Below are positions 35,320 through 45,933 of a DNA stretch of 64,000 bases, one piece after another. Location of the stretch: the NCBI GenBank assembly GCA_964030785.1, contig OZ034979.1, positions 5,699,423 through 5,763,422 of the forward strand, read 5' to 3'. Each line of letters opens with the position of its first letter. The stretch's first letter is position 1. The notes under the pieces were generated by a model, which saw nothing but the letters and a program-made list of their open reading frames with translations, ran no database searches and was not told the DNA's origin. The DNA is from Siderastrea siderea. Lineage: Eukaryota > Cnidaria > Anthozoa > Scleractinia > Rhizangiidae. Both the position numbers and the translations under genes were made by a program.

Positions 35320-38300
35320 TCAATTGTGTTTTTCATGCCATGTGATTATGGCCTTTAAAGTGGTCTTAAATTGAACTGATCTTTCATAAGCTCTTGCCAT
35401 TGCTTCATTGGCATGCTGATCTCCACGAAGAATCTCCTCTTCGTTTCTGGATGGCTTGAACCGTTTCCTTATAGGCTCATGACTTGCTCCTGAAGATAAT
35501 CGTGCCGCCTGTAAAGGAGCTTCAGTGCCAACCACAGCCTCTGTTAAGTAAAAACAATGACACATTTAAGATTATATTATTTTATGATGTGAGCAATATT
35601 TTTCACAGAATGTAAATTTTAAGGGCTTTTTAAGAGTTGATGTTCATGAAGTATATATATCATTATTTTTTAATTAATGTTTATTTTAACATGCTAACAT
35701 GTACCTTGCAATGGGTCAGATGTTATGTTCCCCTGGATATTTGACGTGCTTGCAACTGGTTCGTTCACTACCTGCTGACTCACTGCAACTGAAATTTTTT
35801 TTCCAAATGTAATTAATACATGTAAATAGTACAATAAATAGAGTAACTGTTGTTTCCATCACTAACAAAACCAACCTTGCAATGTTGTGCTCTCTCTCTG
35901 GACACTGGCCTCTGTAGTGATGATTCTGGCATTTTCTTCCTGATGACTCACTGCACCTGCACAAGAAGTGTCAACACATGGCAAACAAAGAAAGAAAAGT
36001 TTACTCATTTGGGCAGGGAATCTTTTGGGAGTTTAATATACTTCACCCTGTACATTGTGTAAAACAAATCAAAAGGTGTCTCATTCTTAGACATAGAGAA
36101 GATGGGTGTAAATAAGGTTTCGAGGATCCATACACGTGTATCAATATTTATAATAATTACATTGTAATAAATGCATTTGCAATTTATTTAGACTTTTTTT
36201 GTTCAGGAACTTTTATTAATAAACTGACCTTCCAGGATTCTCTCATTTTTTATGTTCGATATCCCAAAACTCTTTCCATTTTCCACTTCTGCTTTCCATT
36301 AATTTTTCTCCTGACTATCTCATTTCCAAATAATTGTTATCCCAAATGTCCTCTATTTTTTATTTTATTTTTATTGTTTTACCCCTCTTTCAGAAAAACA
36401 CAAATTCATGCAAATACTGTTTCCATTATTTTATAACGAAGCAGCTCAGAACCCATCCGACTAAAATGATCATTCAATAATTTATTTCTGAACTGGATTG
36501 ATGTCTTACCTGAACTTCCTGGCTGTGTAGCATCCCTCAATGCAGCAGGATTGGGCACATCACCTGAAGCTTGGATTTTGGTAGTCAACTTTTCTGAAAG
36601 TCTAGCCTTAGACTCACTTCGTTTAAATGCAAGACCATATCCTTTGCACAGTAGTTGAAGTTCATCTTTGGAGTACACTGTACTCTGAAAGATCAATGGC
36701 TGCTCAGTAATCATTGCTTGTAAGCGAATGTGCGATTCCTTTAGATTAGTTGAAGAGTCACTACGAATTGATGTCATGGTGACTTTGCTGGAAATCAAGT
36801 CTTTCTTTTTCTTTTTTTCAACAACCTTTTTACGGTGGGCCTCTGTTTTCTGTAATTTGTAATCTCGCCTGAAGTCTCGAAGAAATTCACCAACACCCAT
36901 TTTCACGTATCTGGTGCTCACGTCGTCATACAGCTGGGCAATTAAATCAGCATCACACAAGGACTCGTCACAGTTTTCATTTTCTCGCTGAGAAAATAGA
37001 GCTTTCCACTTGTGTTTCAGTTGCTGATTGTCCAGCATCCTAGCAAGTGTGATGCTCACTAAATCTTCTTTGTTAGTTGCCAGACTCTGGTTGTTCAGCA
37101 AGTTTACTCTCCCTTGCTCTAACTCAAGACTCCATTCAAACATCTGATCTGTGATGTGGACAAGTCTTCCTTTCTCATATGTCCATGAGAAAGTCACATT
37201 CAAAGTATCCTGGTACTTTGATTCTTCTTTTGCCATGCCACTTGACCAAATCAATTGTTCGAGAAGTTCTTTCTTGGCATAGGCTTCTTTTGCTTTCTTC
37301 CGTACTCCAGGATCTGACGAGCGAATGTTGCTCTTGAAGTACTCTTTGCATCGATGCCTTTCTTTGGCAATAGCCCAGGCACCACAATACCTAACTTTTC
37401 CTTTCCCTTCAGCTGACATATTTTGGACATCAATGTTACAAGCTTCATTACTTAAAGTTGGGAATTGTTGTCCAACTACAGATTTCAAAACAATTGAATT
37501 CAGGTTGTAAATCAATTCTGTCAAAGCATGGTAATGACATTCAGAGAACATGGAGACAGGAATGTTAATTAACATGCTAAATTCCTTTTCCAGGGCATCA
37601 GAGACCAGCAAAGAGTGTAAGTCACTAAAGTGGCATGTGAAATCCTTGCGTTTCACTTTCCTGGTTGGATTTTCTGAGACTTGCTGTCTTATCAGTGAAA
37701 ATATTCTATTCCACTGCACACTGACAAAAACTTTAGTTGACTGAAGTAATTCTGGTTCACACAGAGAGGTAAAAATGGCATTGACATTGGCCACTAATTC
37801 TTGTGCATGTAGTTCCTCTTCTTTAATTGACAGTGTTCGCAGAAAAGTGCCATAATCAAAGTCAACAGGAATTTTGTGGAATTCCTCTGATTCTGACATC
37901 TGTGATAACAGACTGTCTAAGTCTATTACATCTTCTTCAGCCTGAGCAACATTAGAATCAAGAAATGTTTGGACAATTGCATCAATTTCATCAAAGTTCT
38001 CTTCACACAATGGTTCATCATCAAAATCAAATTCTTCCTCTGTGGAAGATGACAGTGATGTCAGCTGACAGCATTTCTTTCCTGGTTGTGTAGTAGCATT
38101 TGTCACATTATCAAGAAAATTCAACACTTCTGGTGCTGCAGGAATCAGCCTATTCTTGTTGAAACCAATCACTCGCAGGTGATCCTTTGATTTTACTCTT
38201 GATATGGCCACATACAAATGTCCTGGAGCAAATTCTCGTCCACAATGTACTTCAACTGCTTCCAGTGTTTGCCCTTGGGCTTTGTGTACTGTCATTGCCC

Positions 38301-39364
38301 ACGCCAATTTTAAGGGAATCTGAGTACGTGTTCCAACCAACTTGTGAGTTTCAATTCTGTCATACACAGACCAGGTCACCCTTTCAACCACAACACTCTC
38401 AGTACCATCGCTTGTAGTGACCACTGGCAATCCATTCAAAAACGATGCCACAGTTCCTTGTACACCATTCTTGATGCGATCATTTATGTTGTAGACGAAC
38501 ATAACTTTTGCTCCAACTTTAAGAATCAATTTTTCATCTGCCACTAACTCTCTGTCCAACAATTTCTTTTCTCCGATGTCATACGCTTGAAATACCACCT
38601 CTTGACCTGGCAGGCTGTCGAACATGCACGTGTTGGAATAGTCGACATCCTCATTAAGGGGAAAAACCTTTGGAATGAAGTCAAGCTGTAATTCAGCTGG
38701 ATCCAGTGGTCTACTGAGGGTTTTAATTAAGTTCAAAGATTGATCACTGCAGCGACCTACAGAAATGTCTTTGAGGAGGTTGACAAGTTCATTGTCATCT
38801 TTTGCACGGAAACTATCCTCCAGAATCACTTGATGAGGGAATACAAACTGCCATAATTCACTCTGAAAAGCATACTTTCCCTCATCAATTGCACTTGGCA
38901 CTGGAGGCAATTGCAGGAAGTCTCCAAATGCCACCACTTGCAAACCCCCAAACATATAATTGGAATTCCGAATGTTTTGTGCAATATAGTTAATAGTTTC
39001 AAATGTCCTTTTGCTTAACATGGAAATTTCATCGATAAACAGAATTTCAGTCAATCTCCATCGGTTGCTGCATTCCTGATTGGCCAACACATTGCGTAAG
39101 AGCTGTTCTTTGGTTCCTCTACAATGTCCAATTCCAGCAAATGAATGGATCGTGCAGGCAGGGATCTCGCCATAAAGGGTACAGGCAATGCCTGTAGTAC
39201 ATGTGCAGGCAAACTTCTTATTCTTCCAATTGAGGACATCCAGAATATGTTTTGCAACATATGTCTTACCACAACCGGCAATACCACCAAAATAAACATT
39301 GTGCCCTCCTTGAACTAAATTGAAAATCAGCTGTTGCTGTTCACTTAAAGTACATGTATCAAAC
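35320..39364 (-). CDS. PIF1-like helicase, spliced, 5' end unresolved
   Basis: Minus-strand exons in transcript order: 39364-36510, 35956-35876, 35788-35705, 35540-35320, all joining in consistent phase 1; about 1,080 residues visible. The first visible exon starts after a CTTCACAG acceptor, so an upstream exon supplies the start codon. Helicase superfamily 1 motifs appear in order: Walker A GIAGCGKTY, Walker B FIDEISM, FGDFLQLPPV, NGVQGTV, TVHKAQGQTLEAVEV and YVAISRVKSKDHLRVIG. The following 500-600 residues are not recognised, apart from an acidic stretch, a Lys-rich segment and a SAP-like helix pair near SKDELQLLCKGYGL. An in-frame stop at 36406 would end an unspliced form, but GTAAGA at 36509 is a near-perfect donor. 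Such helicases occur in Helitrons and as nuclear Pif1; here it lies inside a P-type element, tail to tail with its transposase. Confidence 0.85.
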
Positions 39365-42300
39365 CTGTGAAGATACAGGAAGTGTATATTTTAGTTTGCA
39401 ACAAGGGAACATAAGAATATTTACAAAGAGAATACAGTACTAATAGGCAGTTTGTTTGTAAAAGGCATCCACGGTCCTCCACAATGCATGTGCCATCATA
39501 TACCGGTCAAATCGAAGCTTTACCATCCCTGTTGGGCAACACCCCGTGCATTTGAATTTTAATACAGTGACAGTTCGTCATTAATACCTTTCCATCGATA
39601 TTCATTTGCAATGATATGCATTAATTAGCCATGTTTTTGTTCCCACTTTATGAAAAACAGAAGAAAAATCACCATTACAGAACTCTGAAGCAGTTATCCA
39701 ATCTTACATAAAGAGTAAGTTAGACACTTCAAACACTTTCCAGAATCAACAAGCACGAAAGTATAATAAAAAAGTTGAAGAAACGTCTCACCTTTCGTCG
39801 AGGGAGGTGCGGGATTGCGGAAAATTAATTCAGAGTTTAAAAGAACGAGGCATATAACAAATGTGCTATTTTGTTATTCTTTTGTTATCCAATGAGATGC
39901 AAATGAGTGTGAGGCGTTTTTCTGCAATCCCGCACCTTAGAGCTTTCGTCAGACCTTCCCTGCATGGCCACCACGCGTTGATTCGAACAAGACTCTCTTT
40001 TAAACAAAACGCCTACAATATCACCAAGCAACGCCGAAGCTTCACATTTTCTTGAGATAGAAGAATCCAAATTGATAGGAGATAAAATAATCCGATAACT
40101 ATTTCCGATTTGAACTAACAACGGCAAACAGGGCATTCGAAATAACCCGCGAAGAGAAGCACGTTTTCGCGGAAAACGCTTGCTTTGCTCATGCTCAAAA
40201 CAATAAAATCACTCGAATGGCTTCCGGTCATGCGCATGACACAATACATGACGTATTTCCGTCACCAGTATGTAGCGGTGCACATAGTACGAAAAGCCAA
40301 CTTTCAACGCGAAATGAGCGATCGGCATAATCTCATATAAAGAATCTTTTCATCATAATGGTTTAGGTAGCTTAAAGATTACTTAAACACAAAACCGCAT
40401 GCAAAGACTCGGGCTCATTTGATAAATATGAAGCGAGTTATTGGGGAACGAAAATTCGACCGAAATCTGTTTCTTCCCTTGCCTCTATTCAGTTCGGGAG
40501 GATACCAGTTCTGGAAGAAACGAAAACAATTGTTCTACGTCACGAAACGTCATCGATCAAAACATTGGATCGCATTTCACAACAATATTCTCTGCAGCCA
40601 AATTCAAGATGGCGGACAAGCGCGAGGAAAGTACATACGATTTTTATTTAATTTCGTGCCGTAATCTTTTTTCTTTGTCGTGTTTGCAGCTCTGAAGTTT
40701 CAAACAAGTTTATTGCCAACATAAAAATGGTCGGAGTTCGCTTTCTCTTCTCGTAAGTCTACACTTTTTAGTTTTATTTAGTTTAAGCACTGGTCAATCG
40801 AAGAGAGTTTACGGAGTTTATGAGAGGTCAAACTCTCGCTCTCGTTTGGGCGGTTTGGCCTGAACTCTTGTGCTCTCCTCGACTTTGAACATGCTTAAAT
40901 TTGTCATGAGAGTCGTCGAGAGTTTTCTCTAAAGCATGACGAAATGAACGCGTCACTCGTGACGGACTTTTGATAACTCTCCTTCTGGTTTGGCCCGAGT
41001 TGATGATAGTCGATGGGAGTCGACGAAAACTCTCAATTCTCATCAACTCTTACTCGTTTGGCCCGGGCTTAAGTTGTGTGTTTTCTTTCTTTTATCGAAT
41101 GTGCCCACATATCATTGTATTTTAAGTAAAGGGCTAATGGTTAAGTCGAGCCTGTAATGCGAGGTATCATTGAAAGCGCCCCTTCATCTAAGAGTGAAAA
41201 AATATGGAGTGAGCTTGTCATATTATCGCATTTCGTTCAGACTTTTTATTTTTTAATTTTTGGTAAAACATAAAGCATGGCTCGAAAAGGTGCCATAGAG
41301 CTTGATGTAAAAAATACTGTAGTTTGGATTTCAGTATAGTGATTGGTAAATGCCTGTACCAAGAAAGGTGAAATGGAACAGTAAATGTTGGTCCTTGAAA
41401 TTGTTTTGCAGTCACACTTAATAATGCCCTTGCAGGATTCACCTGAAAATTTGATTCTGTGGTGATATAAATCCTGTGATTGCCAAAGTGTAAAAGTACA
41501 TAGAAAAGTACATTTATGTTCATGTATTGCTAGCAGAACATTTTTCATATAATTTTAAAAGTCATCTCAGATCCTGAAGGGTGTCAGAGGGTTTATTGTG
41601 AGTGTAAATTGAAAAATCCTTGGTTGCAATATATTTCATCTAAGCCTGGGAACGTTTAATTTGTTCTTGTTATCGAGACAAAAATGCAAATGTGAAAGAA
41701 GAAATAAGCAGTCAAAATGTTTCAGGTTAATACTATTTTATTTCATGTCAACACTCTACATCTTATTCTTCTTTGTTCCTCCATCCACCTAGAAACAAAT
41801 CACAAAAACAATTTTTAATTTGTTGATTTAATTTACATCCATAACTGAGCAAATCATGGGGAGGATTCACAAAGCCCTTCTCATCTATGATGTACCCTAA
41901 GTATTGGTTCTTAATAAAAGCCTATTGTTATGAAACAATACACTGAGGATTATATCTTAGTTAGGAGAGCTTTGTGAAAATACCCAAGCAGGGCTGTAGC
42001 TGCTTTGAGGCAAACCGAGGCACTTGCCTAAGTCTCTTTTTACGTTGTTTTTATTTTTTTTGAAGGGGAAAGTAAATACCAAGGAAAAGAATTTAACCAT
42101 GGACATTGCCACAGTTATACTGGCTACGGCCCTGCCAGGTCATATCTGGCACAATTCAGAGATTCTTTTGATTCTCTAATAACAAGAACTATATCATTAT
42201 AAATGTTCCTGACAGGTAATGTAATCTTACTGCCTTGTCCCCAGCATGCACATAATGGCCCAAGATAATTTAGCAGAGGGCACTGGGAAAGATGGAATGG

Positions 42301-42625
42301 AGGAGAAAACTAAAATAACTATTCTTCCTGAAGTTTCCCCTCTTGCACATACAAGTGCACTTTAACTAATATTTTCCAACAAACCTGTACTTCCATCTCC
42401 CCTCCTTCTTCAACATTTGTCAGGCCTGTTGCTATTGCTGCCACAGCCTCATCCATAAAATTATGCTTAATGAGGAGAACCCATTCACAGGGATGTACCC
42501 CCCCCCCCCCTCCTGCCTGCTTGTTTTGGACCCACTATCTGGTTATAATTGATATAAAAATGCTTATCTCCTACTCAGGGAAATTTTTAATATATTATGT
42601 TTTGGAATAACTTTTAAAATTATAA
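39365..42625. other. P-type element interior: helicase 5' region, no resolved exon
   Basis: The helicase start should lie here or beyond, but I could not find a donor in matching phase. Bases 39805-39830 and 39918-39940 carry an inverted GCGGGATTGCGG-type sequence. About 40246-40292 is an inverted copy of the sequence upstream of the transposase (29575-29645). Bases 40491-40520 are an inverted copy of 49159-49188. About 40790-41070 is rich in repeated ACTCTC and TTTGGCC words and may be another decayed insertion. Confidence 0.45.
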
Positions 42626-42898
42626 TTACTGGTCATTTGTTACAGAGATAATCAGAATCTTTGCATTGCAAGTTGAACAAGCAGTGATAAAAAAAACCTT
42701 GGCACACAGAGATCTACATTTATTGTGCCACACATGCAAAGGGTGTACATCTGGGGAATCCAAAGCCACATTTTGTTGCCACAATTGAGAGATTTGTTGC
42801 CAGAAGAGATTACACGTTGTCTTTCGTTTTCCTTTAACTTGAAGGCTAGCTCCACAAATGCGGCAAGAGTTCTCTATAATTTGATGATGAACCTCCAT
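42626..42898 (-). CDS. Possible zinc-finger exon (unrecognised gene)
   Basis: A 90-codon minus-strand frame starts MEVHHQIIENSCRICGASLQ and contains SPDVHPLHVWHNKCRSLC, ending in CSTCNAK. The Cys spacing (CxxC, later single Cys, then CxxxC and CxxC) suggests a zinc-binding domain like those at the N-terminus of several transposon proteins. There is no clear acceptor or donor and no partner exon, so it may be a decayed fragment of P-element cargo. Confidence 0.35.
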   Translation of the reverse strand: MEVHHQIIENSCRICGASLQVKGKRKTTCNLFWQQISQLWQQNVALDSPDVHPLHVWHNKCRSLCAKVFFITACSTCNAKILIISVTNDQ

Positions 42899-42910
42899 TT
42901 CTTACAATTT

Positions 42911-43283
42911 CTGTAGGCAGTCAAGACACATGAAACTAAATTTAGCAAGGAATTAAAACTGTAACAGTAGGAGCATGAAAGATAAATCATCAGCAAACTT
43001 TAAAACAGCGATTGGCAAACACTATCAAATTTATTCGAAGTAGTAAAAATATAAATAAAGTTCCTATACTCTCACTGATTTATCACACCGTCCATTTCTG
43101 TAGGCAGTCAAGACACATGAAACTAAATTTAGCAAGGAATTAAAACTGTAACATGTACACTAGGAGCATGAAAGATAAATCATCAGCAAACTTTAAAATA
43201 GCGATTGGCAAACACTCTCAAATTTATTTCGAAGTAGTAAAAATGTAAATTAAGTTCCCCCTATATCACTGATTTATCACACC
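42911..43283 (+). repeat. 187-bp tandem duplication
   Basis: The unit starting CTGTAGGCAGTCAAGACACA at 42911 repeats at 43098 with about 10 differences, ending before CAAATGATGCC. Confidence 0.92.
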
Positions 43284-43442
43284 TTCAAATGATGCCTATA
43301 TTATGCCTCAAAACGCTAATGACTGAGCGAACATAAGCGCTCTTGTCCAGATCGAAGCGATGTATAAAGGAATGCATACGGTGTATGAGCAAAGCATCCA
43401 AGTAGTCAACTTTAAAATGGATTACCATTTTTCCTAGGTGGT

Positions 43443-43763
43443 CTATGGTGGCCTAGGTGTGCCATAGAAGAATTGTACACTATTTCAAGACTTATTTAAT
43501 GATTTTATAGTTTGATTTAATGTGTTGTATATTTTATTGTCGATTTTTTATTATTTTTCTTTCACGTTTTTTGCTTCTTAGTTTTTGATATAGTCTTTTT
43601 TATAGTTATTGTTATTCAATTTCAGTTTCAATTCAATTTCAGTGTTAAAACGAGTTTTATTTTGTTTTATTTCGTCTCAGTTTTGTTTTTCAAAAGAAAA
43701 CTAAACTGCACCATGGCCTATGAGGGCCATAGACCACAATGCCATGCACGCATGTAAAGGCGC
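43443..43763 (+). repeat. Left 321-bp terminal inverted repeat
   Basis: Complement of 48449-48769, diverging after AAAGGCGC. As the kinase start codon follows closely, the repeat probably contains its promoter. Confidence 0.9.
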
Positions 43764-43898
43764 CATTTTGAAAAACACCCAGAATTCCCTTCGCTGGCAG
43801 CAGTCTTGCACATGGAGTCGAGTACGGGTTTCTAGTTCATTGTACGTAGAGCTTGTAGTTTTCTTAGCCGTTTATCGAAGGACGAGGCACGTTCTAAA

Positions 43899-45116
43899 AT
43901 GTCAAAGAGAAGTAATCGGAAGGATGATTTCGCAAAATTTAAAGAAAAGGTGGCGAAAAAGAGAAGGGGAAAGGAAGAAGCCACAACAAACACGGACATG
44001 GACTACATCACCGTTCAGCGGCTATCATCTAGTGTGGAAGGAAGATACCAGAAATATGCCAGAATTGGGGCCTTGACAAGCGTGCCTTTAGGCTGTGAAC
44101 CCACTATTCAGAACATCAAAGAGGCTTGCAAGCGCCACTTCGATGTAGCAGATGGTATTTACTACGATGTCCTGGCAGGTGAGAGGGGGCCATCTTGGTC
44201 TGAAACGAGTCAGATATCCAATTGGAAGGTTATACATGTTCGCTTTATCGAGCGTAGTGATGAGAGCCAATTCTGTGAAAAGTCCGAGTTCAACACCAAG
44301 AAACAGTGGAAATCCCAATTAACTCCAACGAAGGCACCCCCACCCACTTCAATGTCAACTAAAGTGGTAGCCTCGGTACCACTCAGTGCCATGCTCCAAA
44401 TTGGCAAACTTATTCAGCCAACTGTGGAAATAGTTACTGTAAAACTGGAAGAATTCAAACTTTCTGAAAAATCATGGGGTCAGCCCTTTGAAGTAACACT
44501 TTCCCTGTCTAAAGAAAAATTTGCAAGTGGTTCTTTTCGTGATGCATACCTTACAGAACCACTGTCGGGTATCAGTTCTGGAAAATATGTACTTAAAAGG
44601 TTTAAAGCGGATCAACTGGAAGAAATCAAGAAGTTGTTCAAGTCAATCGAGGAACACACGAGGAAAGTGGTCCAAATGAATGCTCTCTCTAGGAACTTTG
44701 CTATTATGCAGGCCAATGAAGCACCTGTTGAATATGGGCCCCCCCTTTGCTACACAAAGGTTTACTTTGGTAAGTTGTATGGCGAGTGCATAACTGTTGA
44801 GAACTATCTGGAGGGAGAATTCCAGAAATATATCAATAACACAGGAGATGTCTTTGGTGACAGTGAGTTAACCATGAAGGCAGAAGCATTCTCACATTTT
44901 ACTTACCAAAAGTTAGGGCAGCAGCTCATGGTTGTGGACATTCAAGGGGTAGGCCATCAACTTTTTGATCCAGAAATTGCAACCTCCACCTTAATGGATG
45001 ATGACATGTCTATATTTTTCTGCTGTGGAAATCTTTCCACACAGGCAATCACAAAGTTTAAGGCTGTGCATGTATGCAACAAATTTTGTAACATGCTTGA
45101 ACTTAAAAAAATGTGA
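43899..45116 (+). CDS. Alpha-type protein kinase carried by a transposon
   Basis: Single-exon 405-residue protein. The N-terminal 165 residues are basic at the start (KEKVAKKRRGK) and otherwise unrecognised. The alpha-kinase domain spans about 190-403: Gly-rich loop FASGSFRDAY (207-216), catalytic-type lysine in KYVLKRF (about 232), adenine-pocket segment VENYLEGEFQKYINN (300-314), AFSHFTY (about 329-335), active-site MVVDIQGVG (344-352), DPEI, and the Gly/zinc segment GNLSTQAITKFKAVHVCNKF with HxCxxxC cysteine pattern (377-396). All core motifs of the eEF2K/myosin-heavy-chain-kinase family look intact. The fold is atypical, unrelated in sequence to ordinary Ser/Thr kinases. The substrate is unknown. 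It faces the element's integrase gene tail to tail. The ATG chosen is the first in frame after the terminal repeat. Confidence 0.9.
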   Translation: MSKRSNRKDDFAKFKEKVAKKRRGKEEATTNTDMDYITVQRLSSSVEGRYQKYARIGALTSVPLGCEPTIQNIKEACKRHFDVADGIYYDVLAGERGPSWSETSQISNWKVIHVRFIERSDESQFCEKSEFNTKKQWKSQLTPTKAPPPTSMSTKVVASVPLSAMLQIGKLIQPTVEIVTVKLEEFKLSEKSWGQPFEVTLSLSKEKFASGSFRDAYLTEPLSGISSGKYVLKRFKADQLEEIKKLFKSIEEHTRKVVQMNALSRNFAIMQANEAPVEYGPPLCYTKVYFGKLYGECITVENYLEGEFQKYINNTGDVFGDSELTMKAEAFSHFTYQKLGQQLMVVDIQGVGHQLFDPEIATSTLMDDDMSIFFCCGNLSTQAITKFKAVHVCNKFCNMLELKKM

Positions 45117-45933
45117 TGGTCAACCAGCAACATTAATGTCAAGGGACTTTTAATCATCCAGGTGTTCCATACTGTGAAATATCCTGTTTCTTGTATGGTG
45201 TTTGGATTTGAACACGTTTTGTTGTTAATGGACAAAAAAAAAACACAAACTACTGTGTATAATGCATTATGTGTTGCAGTTTCTTTATATGTTACAGTTC
45301 AGTTCCAAGGTTATTATACCTGCTTGTAGGCCAGTGACTAAATTTCAACTGTCAGTTAGTCTTTCTGACTCATTCCATATCCAGAATTTTGAATGTTCAA
45401 GTTTTGGTTGATAAAACGATATGACTTAACAGCTGCAATTGAAAATGTGGTCTCAGGTGGTTTGGTTTAATATTATTGCCAGGTGTTGTGTTCTATATTA
45501 TATAACATAACTATACATCAACTATGTATACATTTATGAAAAAGTTGGTCAGAGTATGCTATGATATATTGTGTTTACATTTCGCAAACAAGATAATTAG
45601 GACAGTTTTATTAACTTTTGGGAAGTTAAAATTGAAATATAAATGTTTCCAGTGTCAGACTGCAATAGTTATATCTTTGTCACTTTTTTGAGGTATACTG
45701 ATTTTTTAATTTTTGTACCACAAAACACCAACTGTATATTTAGCACTAGCCTGCATAGCAAGCCCAAAGGGGAGGGCAAGGGAAGAAAATACCCCTTTCC
45801 TCCTCCCCTCTAGGCCAGCTATGCAGGGTAATTTAGTACAGAGTTTCTTTGAACTCTCCAACTGATGTGGGGTTACAGCATATTATCAAGCTAAATTAGA
45901 ATTACTGATATTTTGTCCAACCATATAGCAGTT

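Noticed and set aside
36406..36509. Helicase ending at the stop codon at 36406
   Set aside because: A near-perfect donor at 36509 joins in phase to three downstream exons, making the spliced C-terminus more likely; the unspliced form stays possible.
39051..39299. Minus-strand 82-codon frame overlapping the helicase
   Set aside because: It lies in another frame of the helicase exon that encodes Walker A; the helicase frame is open through the acceptor at 39364.
40419..40695. Two overlapping open frames starting near MKRVIGERKFDRN and MGNENSTEICFF
   Set aside because: No splice support or family resemblance; the region is inverted-repeat sequence of the P-type element.
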